Positions 1-5,183 of a stretch of 5,328 bases of DNA are shown piece by piece. This stretch comes from Nitrososphaeria archaeon (lineage in GTDB: Archaea > Thermoproteota > Nitrososphaeria > Geothermarchaeales > JDFR-13): the NCBI GenBank assembly GCA_027000765.1, contig JALTNJ010000113.1, positions 1 to 5,328 on the forward strand, read 5' to 3'. How positions within the stretch are numbered: position 1 is the stretch's first letter; every line of letters begins with the position of its first letter. Position numbers and translations under genes: made by a program. Below the pieces are notes generated by a model. That model saw only the letters and a program-made list of their open reading frames with translations. It ran no database searches and was not told the DNA's origin.

Positions 1-142
1 ACGGGTTTATATTCTCAATTCTACCACTTGATAAATCATCTATGGCATAGATTTTTTCAACGGAGAGATTATCTTCTGAAAGAAGCCATCTCAACATAAA
101 GCTACCTATGAAGCCCGCCCCACCTGTTACTAGAAATCTCAT
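1..142 (-). CDS. NAD-dependent sugar-nucleotide epimerase/dehydratase, N-terminal part (truncated by window edge)
   Basis: Reading the minus strand from the ATG at 142-140 gives 47 codons that run off the window start. The protein opens with a short beta strand (MRFLVTG) and the glycine-rich dinucleotide-binding motif TGGAGFIGS at residues 6-14. The strand-2 acidic end, YAIDDLSSGR, follows at about residues 32-41. This is the typical N-terminal Rossmann fold of extended short-chain dehydrogenases such as UDP-glucose 4-epimerase, dTDP-glucose 4,6-dehydratase and GDP-mannose dehydratase. The acidic residues after strand 2 fit NAD(H) rather than NADP(H). The catalytic YxxxK region and the substrate-binding C-terminus lie outside the window, so the exact reaction cannot be assigned. 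No Shine-Dalgarno sequence precedes the ATG, so the message is probably leaderless. The gene lies downstream of, and on the same strand as, the HTH-PRTase gene, but T-rich tracts between them suggest a separate transcript. A link to the transporter is not evident. Confidence 0.9.
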   Translation of the reverse strand, partial: MRFLVTGGAGFIGSFMLRWLLSEDNLSVEKIYAIDDLSSGRIENINP

Positions 143-173
143 TTTGCTTCAATAAAACCAATTACTATGGCAA

Positions 174-184
174 TTATTAATATA
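174..184 (-). promoter_or_regulatory. Possible TATA element for the epimerase gene
   Basis: On the minus strand this stretch reads TATATTAATAA and lies about 32-42 bases before the epimerase ATG at 142. That is the spacing expected for an archaeal promoter driving a leaderless message. The match to the TTTATATA-type box is weak and no purine-rich BRE precedes it, so this is a tentative call based mainly on position. Confidence 0.3.
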
Positions 185-189
185 CATTC

Positions 190-210
190 AAAAAAACCCT
201 CAATAAAAAA
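190..210 (-). terminator. T-rich termination tracts after the HTH-PRTase gene
   Basis: On the minus strand, 47-67 bases beyond the PRTase stop codon, there are two oligo-T runs (six T at 210-205 and seven T at 196-190) separated by a short mixed segment. Archaeal RNA polymerase terminates at such oligo-T runs without needing a hairpin, and I see no convincing hairpin here. The tracts sit just before the candidate promoter of the epimerase gene, as expected for a boundary between two transcription units. Confidence 0.45.
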
Positions 211-256
211 TACCGTAAGCAATTGGTTTAAACGCGGAAGCCTCTAATTTTAATCC

Positions 257-961
257 CTAAATTTTAACTAGGTAATCAACTGGAATATCCTTCAACCTAG
301 TCTTCCACTTGTTTCCTAAGACCATTATAACAAGTATACCCACTACTCTCGCTTTGGCCTTAGACACCATCTCAACAATAGTCTTATGTGTAGCACCGGT
401 TCGTATAACATCATCTACAATAAGCGCTCTATATCCCTTTCTAATAAGCTTGCGGGGGAAATATAGTGACTCAACCCGTCCATCGTCAGTTATATGAGTG
501 CCTTCGATAAAGTGAGTGACACCTATCTCCTTCTTATCCTTAACTATAATTATGTTGGTACCTAAATGCTCTGCCAATAAGGTTGCAAATGGGACACCAT
601 CTGCGGCAGGAGATATGACGACATCAACTTTATCTGCATATTTATATGCATAGCTCATAGCAATTAACTTCAAGAGAGATACATCCGTGATCAACGCTTG
701 ATTATTTATAAACCCGGTTCTCTTATCCTTCTTAATTTTAGATAATACGACTAGATCAAGTCTAGCCATCTTCTCCAGTATAGGCAACAACTTTTCTACC
801 TTAGATATATTTGGGAGTACATGGCCATGCAGATACCTGCTTAAGCTAGTTGCGGGTTCTCCAGTAACCTGAGTGAGCTCAACCCAAGAATGATTCTTCT
901 TAACTACCTTCAACAACTCTAGAAAATATAATATCTTTAATATATTAATGTACCTCTTCAT
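257..961 (-). CDS. HTH-phosphoribosyltransferase fusion protein (candidate PurR/GfcR-like purine regulator or salvage PRTase)
   Basis: The 234-residue protein has two parts. Residues 25-60 look like a Cro/XRE-type helix-turn-helix, with a turn around VTGEPATSLSRYLHGHVLP (residues 32-50) and a probable recognition helix ending in LSRYLHG. Residues 85-234 form a type I PRTase domain. They include a pyrophosphate loop region SPAADGVPFATLLAEHL (117-133), a flexible-loop segment around 141-172, and an intact PRPP-binding motif IVDDVIRTGAT (181-191) with both acidic residues. Known relatives with this architecture include bacterial PurR (an HTH-PRTase repressor using PRPP as effector) and the archaeal GfcR/PyrE-like proteins. 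Because the PRPP motif is intact, enzymatic activity (6-oxopurine or adenine PRTase) cannot be excluded. The start is the first possible ATG, since an in-frame stop lies at 970-968. It lacks a ribosome site and lies about six bases after the predicted transcription start, so translation is probably leaderless. The gene is divergent from a nucleoside-type ABC importer and shares an operator-like dyad with it, which favours a regulatory role and autoregulation. Confidence 0.88.
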   Translation of the reverse strand: MKRYINILKILYFLELLKVVKKNHSWVELTQVTGEPATSLSRYLHGHVLPNISKVEKLLPILEKMARLDLVVLSKIKKDKRTGFINNQALITDVSLLKLIAMSYAYKYADKVDVVISPAADGVPFATLLAEHLGTNIIIVKDKKEIGVTHFIEGTHITDDGRVESLYFPRKLIRKGYRALIVDDVIRTGATHKTIVEMVSKAKARVVGILVIMVLGNKWKTRLKDIPVDYLVKI

Positions 962-989
962 GGTTCTTTACATATTTTAGTAAAAAACC
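962..989. promoter_or_regulatory. Operator-like inverted repeat between the TATA box and ATG of the HTH-PRTase gene
   Basis: The plus strand reads GGTTCTTTAC, eight spacer bases, GTAAAAAACC. The 10-bp arms match at nine of ten positions. The repeat exactly fills the space between the TATA box (990-997) and the start codon (959-961) and covers the predicted transcription start near 967. A protein bound here should block initiation. The same half-site recurs at the divergent transporter promoter. In minus-strand RNA the single mismatch would be a G-U pair, so a 10-bp hairpin is possible if transcription started further upstream. The DNA-operator reading is preferred because the sister repeat lies upstream of a promoter, where it would not be transcribed with the transporter. 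Confidence 0.65.
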
Positions 990-1002
990 TATATAAATTT
1001 TC
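990..1002 (-). promoter_or_regulatory. BRE/TATA promoter of the HTH-PRTase gene
   Basis: On the minus strand a purine-rich BRE (GAAAA, 1002-998) directly precedes a consensus archaeal TATA box TTTATATA (997-990). Initiation is expected roughly 26 bases downstream of the box centre, near 967, only about six bases before the ATG at 961. The message would therefore be almost leaderless, in agreement with the absence of a ribosome-binding site. Confidence 0.7.
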
Positions 1003-1067
1003 ATGTCAATATTCATAATCATAATAAATACCTCCTAAATACATCGTCCGTCTCTTTAAAACACCTT

Positions 1068-1096
1068 CATTTTTTACATTTCTATGGTAAGAAATG
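1068..1096. promoter_or_regulatory. Operator-like inverted repeat abutting the TATA box of the transporter operon
   Basis: The plus strand reads CATTTTTTAC, nine spacer bases, GTAAGAAATG, with arms matching at nine of ten positions. The half-site core TTT(T/C)TTAC is the same as in the repeat at 962-989. The right arm contains the purine-rich BRE, and the repeat ends at the base before the TATA box (1097). A bound protein should therefore compete with TFB/TBP, although activation from this upstream position is also possible. Its spacer is one base longer than that of the 962-989 repeat. Confidence 0.65.
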
Positions 1097-1107
1097 TTAT
1101 ATATAAA
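1091..1107 (+). promoter_or_regulatory. BRE/TATA promoter of the BMP-family ABC importer operon
   Basis: A GAAAT BRE-like element (1091-1095) is followed by the TATA box TTATATATAAA (1097-1107). Initiation is expected near 1125-1130, leaving a leader of about 20 bases that carries a ribosome-binding site but is too short for a riboswitch. Ten bases of the box (TTATATATAA, 1097-1106) are a perfect palindrome, so the element could also direct minus-strand transcription, though that direction lacks a good BRE. Confidence 0.7.
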
Positions 1108-1111
1108 GTAT

Positions 1112-1120
1112 GTTTTTTAC
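1112..1120 (+). promoter_or_regulatory. Additional operator half-site downstream of the transporter TATA box
   Basis: GTTTTTTAC here is identical over nine bases to the left arm of the PRTase-side repeat read on the minus strand (988-980). It lies 43 bp, about four helical turns, downstream of the TTTTTTAC half-site at 1070-1077. It lies between the TATA box and the expected transcription start. No good opposite arm follows it, so it would be a half-site or a weak secondary site. Confidence 0.4.
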
Positions 1121-1136
1121 AATTTTATCTCATAAA

Positions 1137-1140
1137 GGGG
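1137..1140 (+). promoter_or_regulatory. Ribosome-binding site of the solute-binding protein gene
   Basis: GGGG, followed by AT, lies seven bases before the ATG at 1148. It is a partial match to the archaeal GGTGAT-type Shine-Dalgarno and supports this start in the short predicted leader. Confidence 0.5.
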
Positions 1141-1147
1141 ATATGAT

Positions 1148-2437
1148 ATGAGTTCTAGAAGGGATTTCTTAAAAATTACAGCCGCGGGAGTCGGCGGCTT
1201 ACTTGTTGGTGCAGCTGCAGGATGGTCCTTGAAACCAGCTGAAGTTAAAGAAGTACCGACGGAGCCACAGCCCCAGCCTTCAGAAGAAAAGTTGAAGGCA
1301 GCCTGGATCTATGTAGGACCCATTGGAGATTATGGATGGACGCATGCCCATGACATTGGTCGTAAGGAAGCGGAGAAAGCCTTCCCCTGGCTCGAGACAA
1401 ATTATGTTGAGAATATAGATGAGGGTAAGACTGAGGGGGCTATTGAAGAGTTCATCAACCAAGGATATAAGGTTATCTTCACAACCAGCTTCGATCACAT
1501 GAACCCAACCTTTAATGCTGCCACTCAATATCCAGATGTATACTTCTTCCACTGCTCTGGATACAAGCGAAGGGCTAATATGGCTACATACTTCGCGGAC
1601 CTCTATCAGACATATTATTTAAACGGTTTGATGGCCGGTGCCCTTACAAAGTCCAATAAAATAGGATATGTAGCGGCACATTTGATCCCGGAGGTTATCA
1701 GGCACATAAACGCCTTCAGCATCGGTATCGCGGAAGTGAATCCTGAGGCAGAGGTTTATGTCATTGAGATAGGCGCATGGTTTGCGCCTGACAAAGCTCA
1801 GGATGCGGCAAGTACACTCGTCGATCAGATTGGAGCCGATGTCCTATCATTTACAGAAGACACGCCCAGCACTATACAGTTTGCCCAGTCATATTACGAG
1901 CAGAATGGTGTGAAAATACCTGTATTCAGCCACTACAGCCCAATGTACTCATATGGAAAAGACGTTGTACCTAGTGGGCAAGTCGTACGATGGGGACCAC
2001 TTTATAAGGACATCCTCGCAAAGGTCTATTCAGGGCTATATACAACGAAGAACCTAGAAAACGTAGATTACTGGTATCTCCTCGACACAGGCGCAGTTGA
2101 TGTAGGAGCCCAGTCATATGATGATAGTCTTTGGATCAGTCCAGAATATAAATCTGTATTTACAGGAACATCAGTGACGGATAAATTAACAGGTGAGACA
2201 ATGAGTCTAATGGACCTAATTGAACGCAGGTATTACCAGATGAAGGATGTCAACATGGCCTTTGATCCATTCACCGGTCCACTAAGAGGTAGATGGTGGC
2301 TTGGTAGCGGTGGTACAGTGCTAGGAAGAGATTATTCAAACGGCGACGTTGTTGAAGTACCTGCCGGCATCAGACTAGGGCACGACGATCTCTGGAACAT
2401 GGGATGGTTCCTTGAAAACGTTGTCGTCCAGGAGTAG
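1148..2437 (+). CDS. BMP/PnrA-family substrate-binding protein with twin-arginine signal (nucleoside-type ABC importer)
   Basis: The 429-residue protein is the extracellular receptor of the importer. It begins with a twin-arginine (Tat) motif SRRDFLK (residues 3-9) and a glycine/alanine-rich hydrophobic stretch (about 11-28). A Pro/Glu-rich linker (about 30-48) of the kind that spaces archaeal binding proteins from the membrane follows. There is no lipobox cysteine; the protein's only cysteine is at about 136. It is therefore either cleaved near AAA-G (24/25) or kept as an N-terminal anchor. The mature domain shows BMP-family hallmarks: VGPIGDYGWTHAHDIGR (about 56-72), the mid-region with TYYLNGLMAGALTKSNKIGYVAA (155-177), and WFAPDKAQDAASTLVDQIGADV (211-232) followed by a TEDTPS segment. 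The aromatic GDYGWT variant marks a subgroup distinct from the better-known PnrA/TmpC lipoproteins. The ligand is most likely a nucleoside or purine-related compound, but BMP proteins binding other ligands such as riboflavin are known. It is first in the operon. Its codons look more C-rich than those of the ATPase gene, perhaps because of high expression. Confidence 0.93.
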   Translation: MSSRRDFLKITAAGVGGLLVGAAAGWSLKPAEVKEVPTEPQPQPSEEKLKAAWIYVGPIGDYGWTHAHDIGRKEAEKAFPWLETNYVENIDEGKTEGAIEEFINQGYKVIFTTSFDHMNPTFNAATQYPDVYFFHCSGYKRRANMATYFADLYQTYYLNGLMAGALTKSNKIGYVAAHLIPEVIRHINAFSIGIAEVNPEAEVYVIEIGAWFAPDKAQDAASTLVDQIGADVLSFTEDTPSTIQFAQSYYEQNGVKIPVFSHYSPMYSYGKDVVPSGQVVRWGPLYKDILAKVYSGLYTTKNLENVDYWYLLDTGAVDVGAQSYDDSLWISPEYKSVFTGTSVTDKLTGETMSLMDLIERRYYQMKDVNMAFDPFTGPLRGRWWLGSGGTVLGRDYSNGDVVEVPAGIRLGHDDLWNMGWFLENVVVQE

Positions 2438-4015
2438 ATGAGTAGGATGTCTAGGGGAATCACCCCCCAAAATTTATTTTTTAATCAAGAATATGAGGGA
2501 ACTCTAGCCTATATGAAAGATATCTCCAAGTCATTCTACGGTAACAAGGCACTCGATAATGTGTCATTTAACCTGAGAAAAGGTGAGATACACGTAATCT
2601 TAGGGGAAAATGGAGCTGGGAAGACTACTCTCGTAAAAATTCTTGCTGGTCTATATTCCCCCGACTCAGGGGAGATATTTCTTGAGGGTAAAAAAGTTAA
2701 TATTGAGTCCACGAGAGACGCGATTAAGTATGGAATCGCGATGGTAAACCAGTACCCTCAGCTTGTTGAGGAGTTGACGGTTGCGGATAATATATCACTT
2801 AGCTTGAGTAATATAGGACTGTTTAACCAGACTAGTAAAATTGGAGAGAAGATTATCGAGATATCGGAGAGATATGGGTTTAGAATACAGCCGTGGAAAG
2901 AGATAATGAACCTGAGCTTCAGTGAGAGACAGAGGGTTGAGATTATAAAGGCGATTATGCTCGATGCTAAAGTAATTATTATGGATGAGCCGACCACCTT
3001 GTTGACTACGAAGGAAAGACGGCTGATATATCAGTTTATGAAGAAGGCTAAGGCGGATGGAAGGGGGATAATATTAATTACACATAAGCTATCTGAGGCG
3101 CTGGAGATCGCTGATAGAATAACTGTATTGAGAAAAGGGAAGGTGGTTGATACTGTAGATGCATCAGAAGCTACGTATGAGACACTTATGGAGATGATGT
3201 TCGGTAGGACAGTTACAATTCGCGAAAAGATATTGAAGGGTAGATTAGTGAATACTACCAGTCCAAAGGTACTGGAGATAAGTGATTTATCCGTTAAAGA
3301 TAATTACGGTAGACTCGCCGTAAACTGTATATCATTCCATATTCACAAGGGAGAGATATATGGGATAGCAGGAATAGCGGGTAATGGGCAGATAGAGCTT
3401 GTGGAGGCACTATATGGGCTAAGGAAGGCTGTGAAGGGAGATATAAAGATATTGGGTAGGAGCCATGGGGAGTATAGTAAGAAGGAGCTTAAGAGGGTTA
3501 TAGGATATATCCCTGATAAGATACAGGATGCAGTAGTTCTAGACATGCCTATTTACGAAAACAGTATTTTAAAACTATATGATACACGTGAATACATAAG
3601 AAATAAGTTTATAATTGATTATGATAAGGCGGTTGAGTACTCATCTCAATTGATTAAGAATTATTATATCGCTGCTGAAGGGCCGGATGTACATGCTGGA
3701 TATCTATCCGGTGGTAATCTACAGAAACTAGTTTTGGCTAGAGAGATATCTATAGATCCTCCGTTGATTATAGCGGTAAACCCGACCCGTGCACTGGATC
3801 ATTTCAGCACCGAATTCGTATACGAAACCTTATATAAATTTAAAGAGAATGGGAAGGCAGTCCTCCTTATCTCAGAAGATAAGGACGAGGTACTGAGATT
3901 ATCAGATAGAATCTCGGTAATGTTTGAGGGAAAGCTCATTGAGATGGGTAGGAGAGAGGATGTTGACGTAGATTTAATGGAGGACTACATGATTAGAGGC
4001 AGGAACAGCGACTAG
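2438..4015 (+). CDS. Double-NBD ABC transporter ATPase of the BMP-type (nucleoside) importer
   Basis: The 525-residue cytoplasmic protein contains two ABC domains fused in tandem, as in RbsA/MglA- and NupO-type ATPases. NBD1 has Walker A GENGAGKT (56-63), Q-loop Q105, Walker B VIIMDEP (179-185) with glutamate 184, and the H-loop histidine 216. Its signature is degenerate (LSFSERQ, 159-165), with Ser replacing the Gly of the usual LSVGEQQ. NBD2 has an intact signature LSGGNLQK (423-430). Its Walker A lacks the lysine (GIAGNGQ, 312-318), the catalytic-glutamate position in LIIAVNPTRALD (443-454) is not acidic, and the H-loop position is Ser. Only the composite site formed by NBD1 Walker motifs and the NBD2 signature should hydrolyse ATP. 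The ATG directly follows the stop of the binding-protein gene, and an AGGAG (2430-2434) spans the end of that gene. The spacing to this ATG is only three bases and to the second ATG (2447, residue 4) twelve, so either start is possible. It should pair with the two downstream permeases. Confidence 0.95.
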   Translation: MSRMSRGITPQNLFFNQEYEGTLAYMKDISKSFYGNKALDNVSFNLRKGEIHVILGENGAGKTTLVKILAGLYSPDSGEIFLEGKKVNIESTRDAIKYGIAMVNQYPQLVEELTVADNISLSLSNIGLFNQTSKIGEKIIEISERYGFRIQPWKEIMNLSFSERQRVEIIKAIMLDAKVIIMDEPTTLLTTKERRLIYQFMKKAKADGRGIILITHKLSEALEIADRITVLRKGKVVDTVDASEATYETLMEMMFGRTVTIREKILKGRLVNTTSPKVLEISDLSVKDNYGRLAVNCISFHIHKGEIYGIAGIAGNGQIELVEALYGLRKAVKGDIKILGRSHGEYSKKELKRVIGYIPDKIQDAVVLDMPIYENSILKLYDTREYIRNKFIIDYDKAVEYSSQLIKNYYIAAEGPDVHAGYLSGGNLQKLVLAREISIDPPLIIAVNPTRALDHFSTEFVYETLYKFKENGKAVLLISEDKDEVLRLSDRISVMFEGKLIEMGRREDVDVDLMEDYMIRGRNSD

Positions 4016-4043
4016 GATATCTATGGGATAATGAGAATATCTG

Positions 4044-4049
4044 TTTAAA
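4044..4049 (+). promoter_or_regulatory. Possible internal promoter in the 88-base gap before permease 1
   Basis: The gap between the ATPase stop and permease 1 (4016-4103) contains TTTAAA followed by AAG, a reasonable archaeal TATA box. Initiation would be near 4073, leaving a leader of about 30 bases with a strong ribosome site at 4087-4094. There is no clear BRE and no terminator in the gap, so read-through of the operon is also expected. The rest of the gap shows no gene and only weak dyads. Confidence 0.25.
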
Positions 4050-4086
4050 AGCCTCAATACACAATTAATTTGAGTTGTCCCTAGAT

Positions 4087-4094
4087 AGGAGGGA
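4087..4094 (+). promoter_or_regulatory. Strong Shine-Dalgarno that fixes the TTG start of permease 1
   Basis: AGGAGGGA lies nine bases before the TTG at 4104, the strongest plus-strand ribosome-site match that I see in the window. No ATG in this frame occurs before residue 45, which lies after the first membrane helix, so this site selects the TTG as initiator. Confidence 0.75.
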
Positions 4095-4103
4095 TACAGC
4101 AAA

Positions 4104-5183
4104 TTGAAGATAGAGCTATCCATAAAAAGGAGGCCTAAGGAGTTACCATACTCTAATGTTATCGTACCTATAGGCTCCATAATAATCTCGTTAATTGTCT
4201 CAGACATATTACTAGTTTTATCTGGAGTTGACCCGATGGTCTTCTTTATCGTGTTAGCAGACTCATTCCTAAGTTTTTCCAGCATTAGATATGCTATACC
4301 CCTAATCCTCTCTGGAGTCGGCTTGGCAATTGCCTATAAAGCCAATGTATGGAATATAGGGGCTGAGGGACAGATTCTTGCCGGTGCATTAGCCGCCTCT
4401 GGAATGGCCTTATTCTATATACCTCCTGATATGAACCCAATATCTGCAGCGGTTATCCTTTATGTAATTGGATTCTCAGCCGGCGCTGGACTAGGATTAG
4501 TTGCCGGGATACTTAAGGCGAGGTTTGATGTAAATGAAGTCCTATCAACACTAATGCTCAACTATATTTTAATGCAGATAGTCAATTATCTTGTGTATGG
4601 TCCTTGGAGAGGCGTGAGGGAATATGGTTACCCCAGGACAGATATTTTCCCAGATAATGTCTGGCTTCCACAGCTTATCATTGGCGATATGAGAACCACC
4701 GTGAATATACCCACCCTCGTCATTTCATTGATTGTCCCATTCCTAATGTACTTCCTCCTCTTCAAAACAAAATGGGGATATGAGATAAGAGTCGTCGGAT
4801 CAAATCCAAATGCAGCTGAATATGGAGGTATAAGCACTGGGAAGGTCATTGCACTGACGATGACAATAAGCGGGGGGCTAGCTGGAATAGCGGGAGTAGG
4901 AGAAGTCCTTGGAATATATAGACAGCTTATTAGAGCGGAGAGGGTATCCGCCGGATTTGGATACACTGCTATAATAGTTGCTTGGCTAGGTAAACTGAAT
5001 CCAATTGGAGCATTGATAGCAGGATACTTCATTGGTGTATTGGTCTCCGCAGGATATACGCTACAAATAATATCCAGAATATCTTATGGCGCGATAAATG
5101 TCGTCACAGGAATCCTACTACTAAGCCTAATCTCTCTAGACTTCATATCAAAATATAAGCCGATAGTGAAGGTGGTGAAATGA
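4104..5183 (+). CDS. ABC importer permease 1, BPD_transp_2 family (NupP-like)
   Basis: The 359-residue integral membrane protein should form half of the translocation pore. After a short basic N-terminus come hydrophobic segments at about 18-41, 62-78, 88-106, 112-136, 147-165, 201-220, 246-270, 284-318 (probably two) and 329-347. That makes roughly nine to ten membrane passes. Family hallmarks are AYKANVWNIGAEGQILAGALAA (77-98), the cytoplasmic coupling region KARFDVNEVLSTLMLNY (138-154), and the C-terminal GYTAIIVAWLGKLNPIGALIAG (286-307). These are typical of the YufP/NupP branch that works with BMP-type binding proteins, rather than of the sugar (RbsC) branch. Translation starts at TTG 4104, supported by a strong ribosome site; the next in-frame ATG (residue 45) would delete the first helix. 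It follows the ATPase gene after an 88-base gap, the only sizeable gap in the operon, and overlaps the start of permease 2. Confidence 0.93.
   Translation: MKIELSIKRRPKELPYSNVIVPIGSIIISLIVSDILLVLSGVDPMVFFIVLADSFLSFSSIRYAIPLILSGVGLAIAYKANVWNIGAEGQILAGALAASGMALFYIPPDMNPISAAVILYVIGFSAGAGLGLVAGILKARFDVNEVLSTLMLNYILMQIVNYLVYGPWRGVREYGYPRTDIFPDNVWLPQLIIGDMRTTVNIPTLVISLIVPFLMYFLLFKTKWGYEIRVVGSNPNAAEYGGISTGKVIALTMTISGGLAGIAGVGEVLGIYRQLIRAERVSAGFGYTAIIVAWLGKLNPIGALIAGYFIGVLVSAGYTLQIISRISYGAINVVTGILLLSLISLDFISKYKPIVKVVK

Larger units (their letters stand above)
945..1036 (-). other. Orphan strong Shine-Dalgarno with a 25-codon ORF overlapping the PRTase start
   Basis: On the minus strand a perfect AGGAGGT (1036-1030) is followed after seven bases by an ATG at 1022-1020. 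The reading frame it opens runs 25 codons to a TAA at 947-945, ending 15 bases inside the PRTase gene in a different frame. The PRTase TATA box lies within this ORF, so it could be translated only from a longer transcript. The palindromic TATA sequence at 1097-1106 could in principle supply one. I recognise no peptide family. It may be chance, a regulatory upstream ORF or a relic; only the ribosome-site match and its ideal spacing argue for it. Confidence 0.2.

Noticed and set aside
226..233. GTTTAAAC palindrome between the epimerase and PRTase genes
   Set aside because: It lies downstream of the PRTase stop, does not match the TTTYTTAC half-site, and is not positioned at a promoter.
1108..1147. 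Riboswitch or leader control upstream of the binding-protein gene
   Set aside because: The predicted leader is only about 20 bases and holds little beyond the ribosome site, so there is no room for an aptamer.
2688..2695. TTTTTTAC (minus strand) inside the ATPase gene
   Set aside because: It is an isolated half-site arising from Gly-Lys-Lys codons, with no opposite arm and no promoter nearby.
4016..4042. GATATCT ... AGAATATC as a possible hairpin in the operon gap
   Set aside because: The arms are short and AT-only apart from two pairs, a bulge is needed, and no T-tract follows. It is too weak to call a terminator or processing signal.
4053..4074. CTCAA ... TTGAG inverted repeat in the operon gap
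   Set aside because: Only five base pairs around a 12-base loop, which is expected by chance in AT-rich sequence.
3974..4285. Minus-strand open frame of 103 codons spanning the ATPase end, the gap and the permease start
   Set aside because: It is antisense to two well-supported genes, shows no recognisable motif and has no convincing promoter or ribosome site, so it is a shadow frame.
4628..5032. Minus-strand open frame of 134 codons inside permease 1
   Set aside because: It is antisense to conserved permease helices. Its Pro/Ile/Ser-rich composition is what the complement of membrane-protein codons produces.
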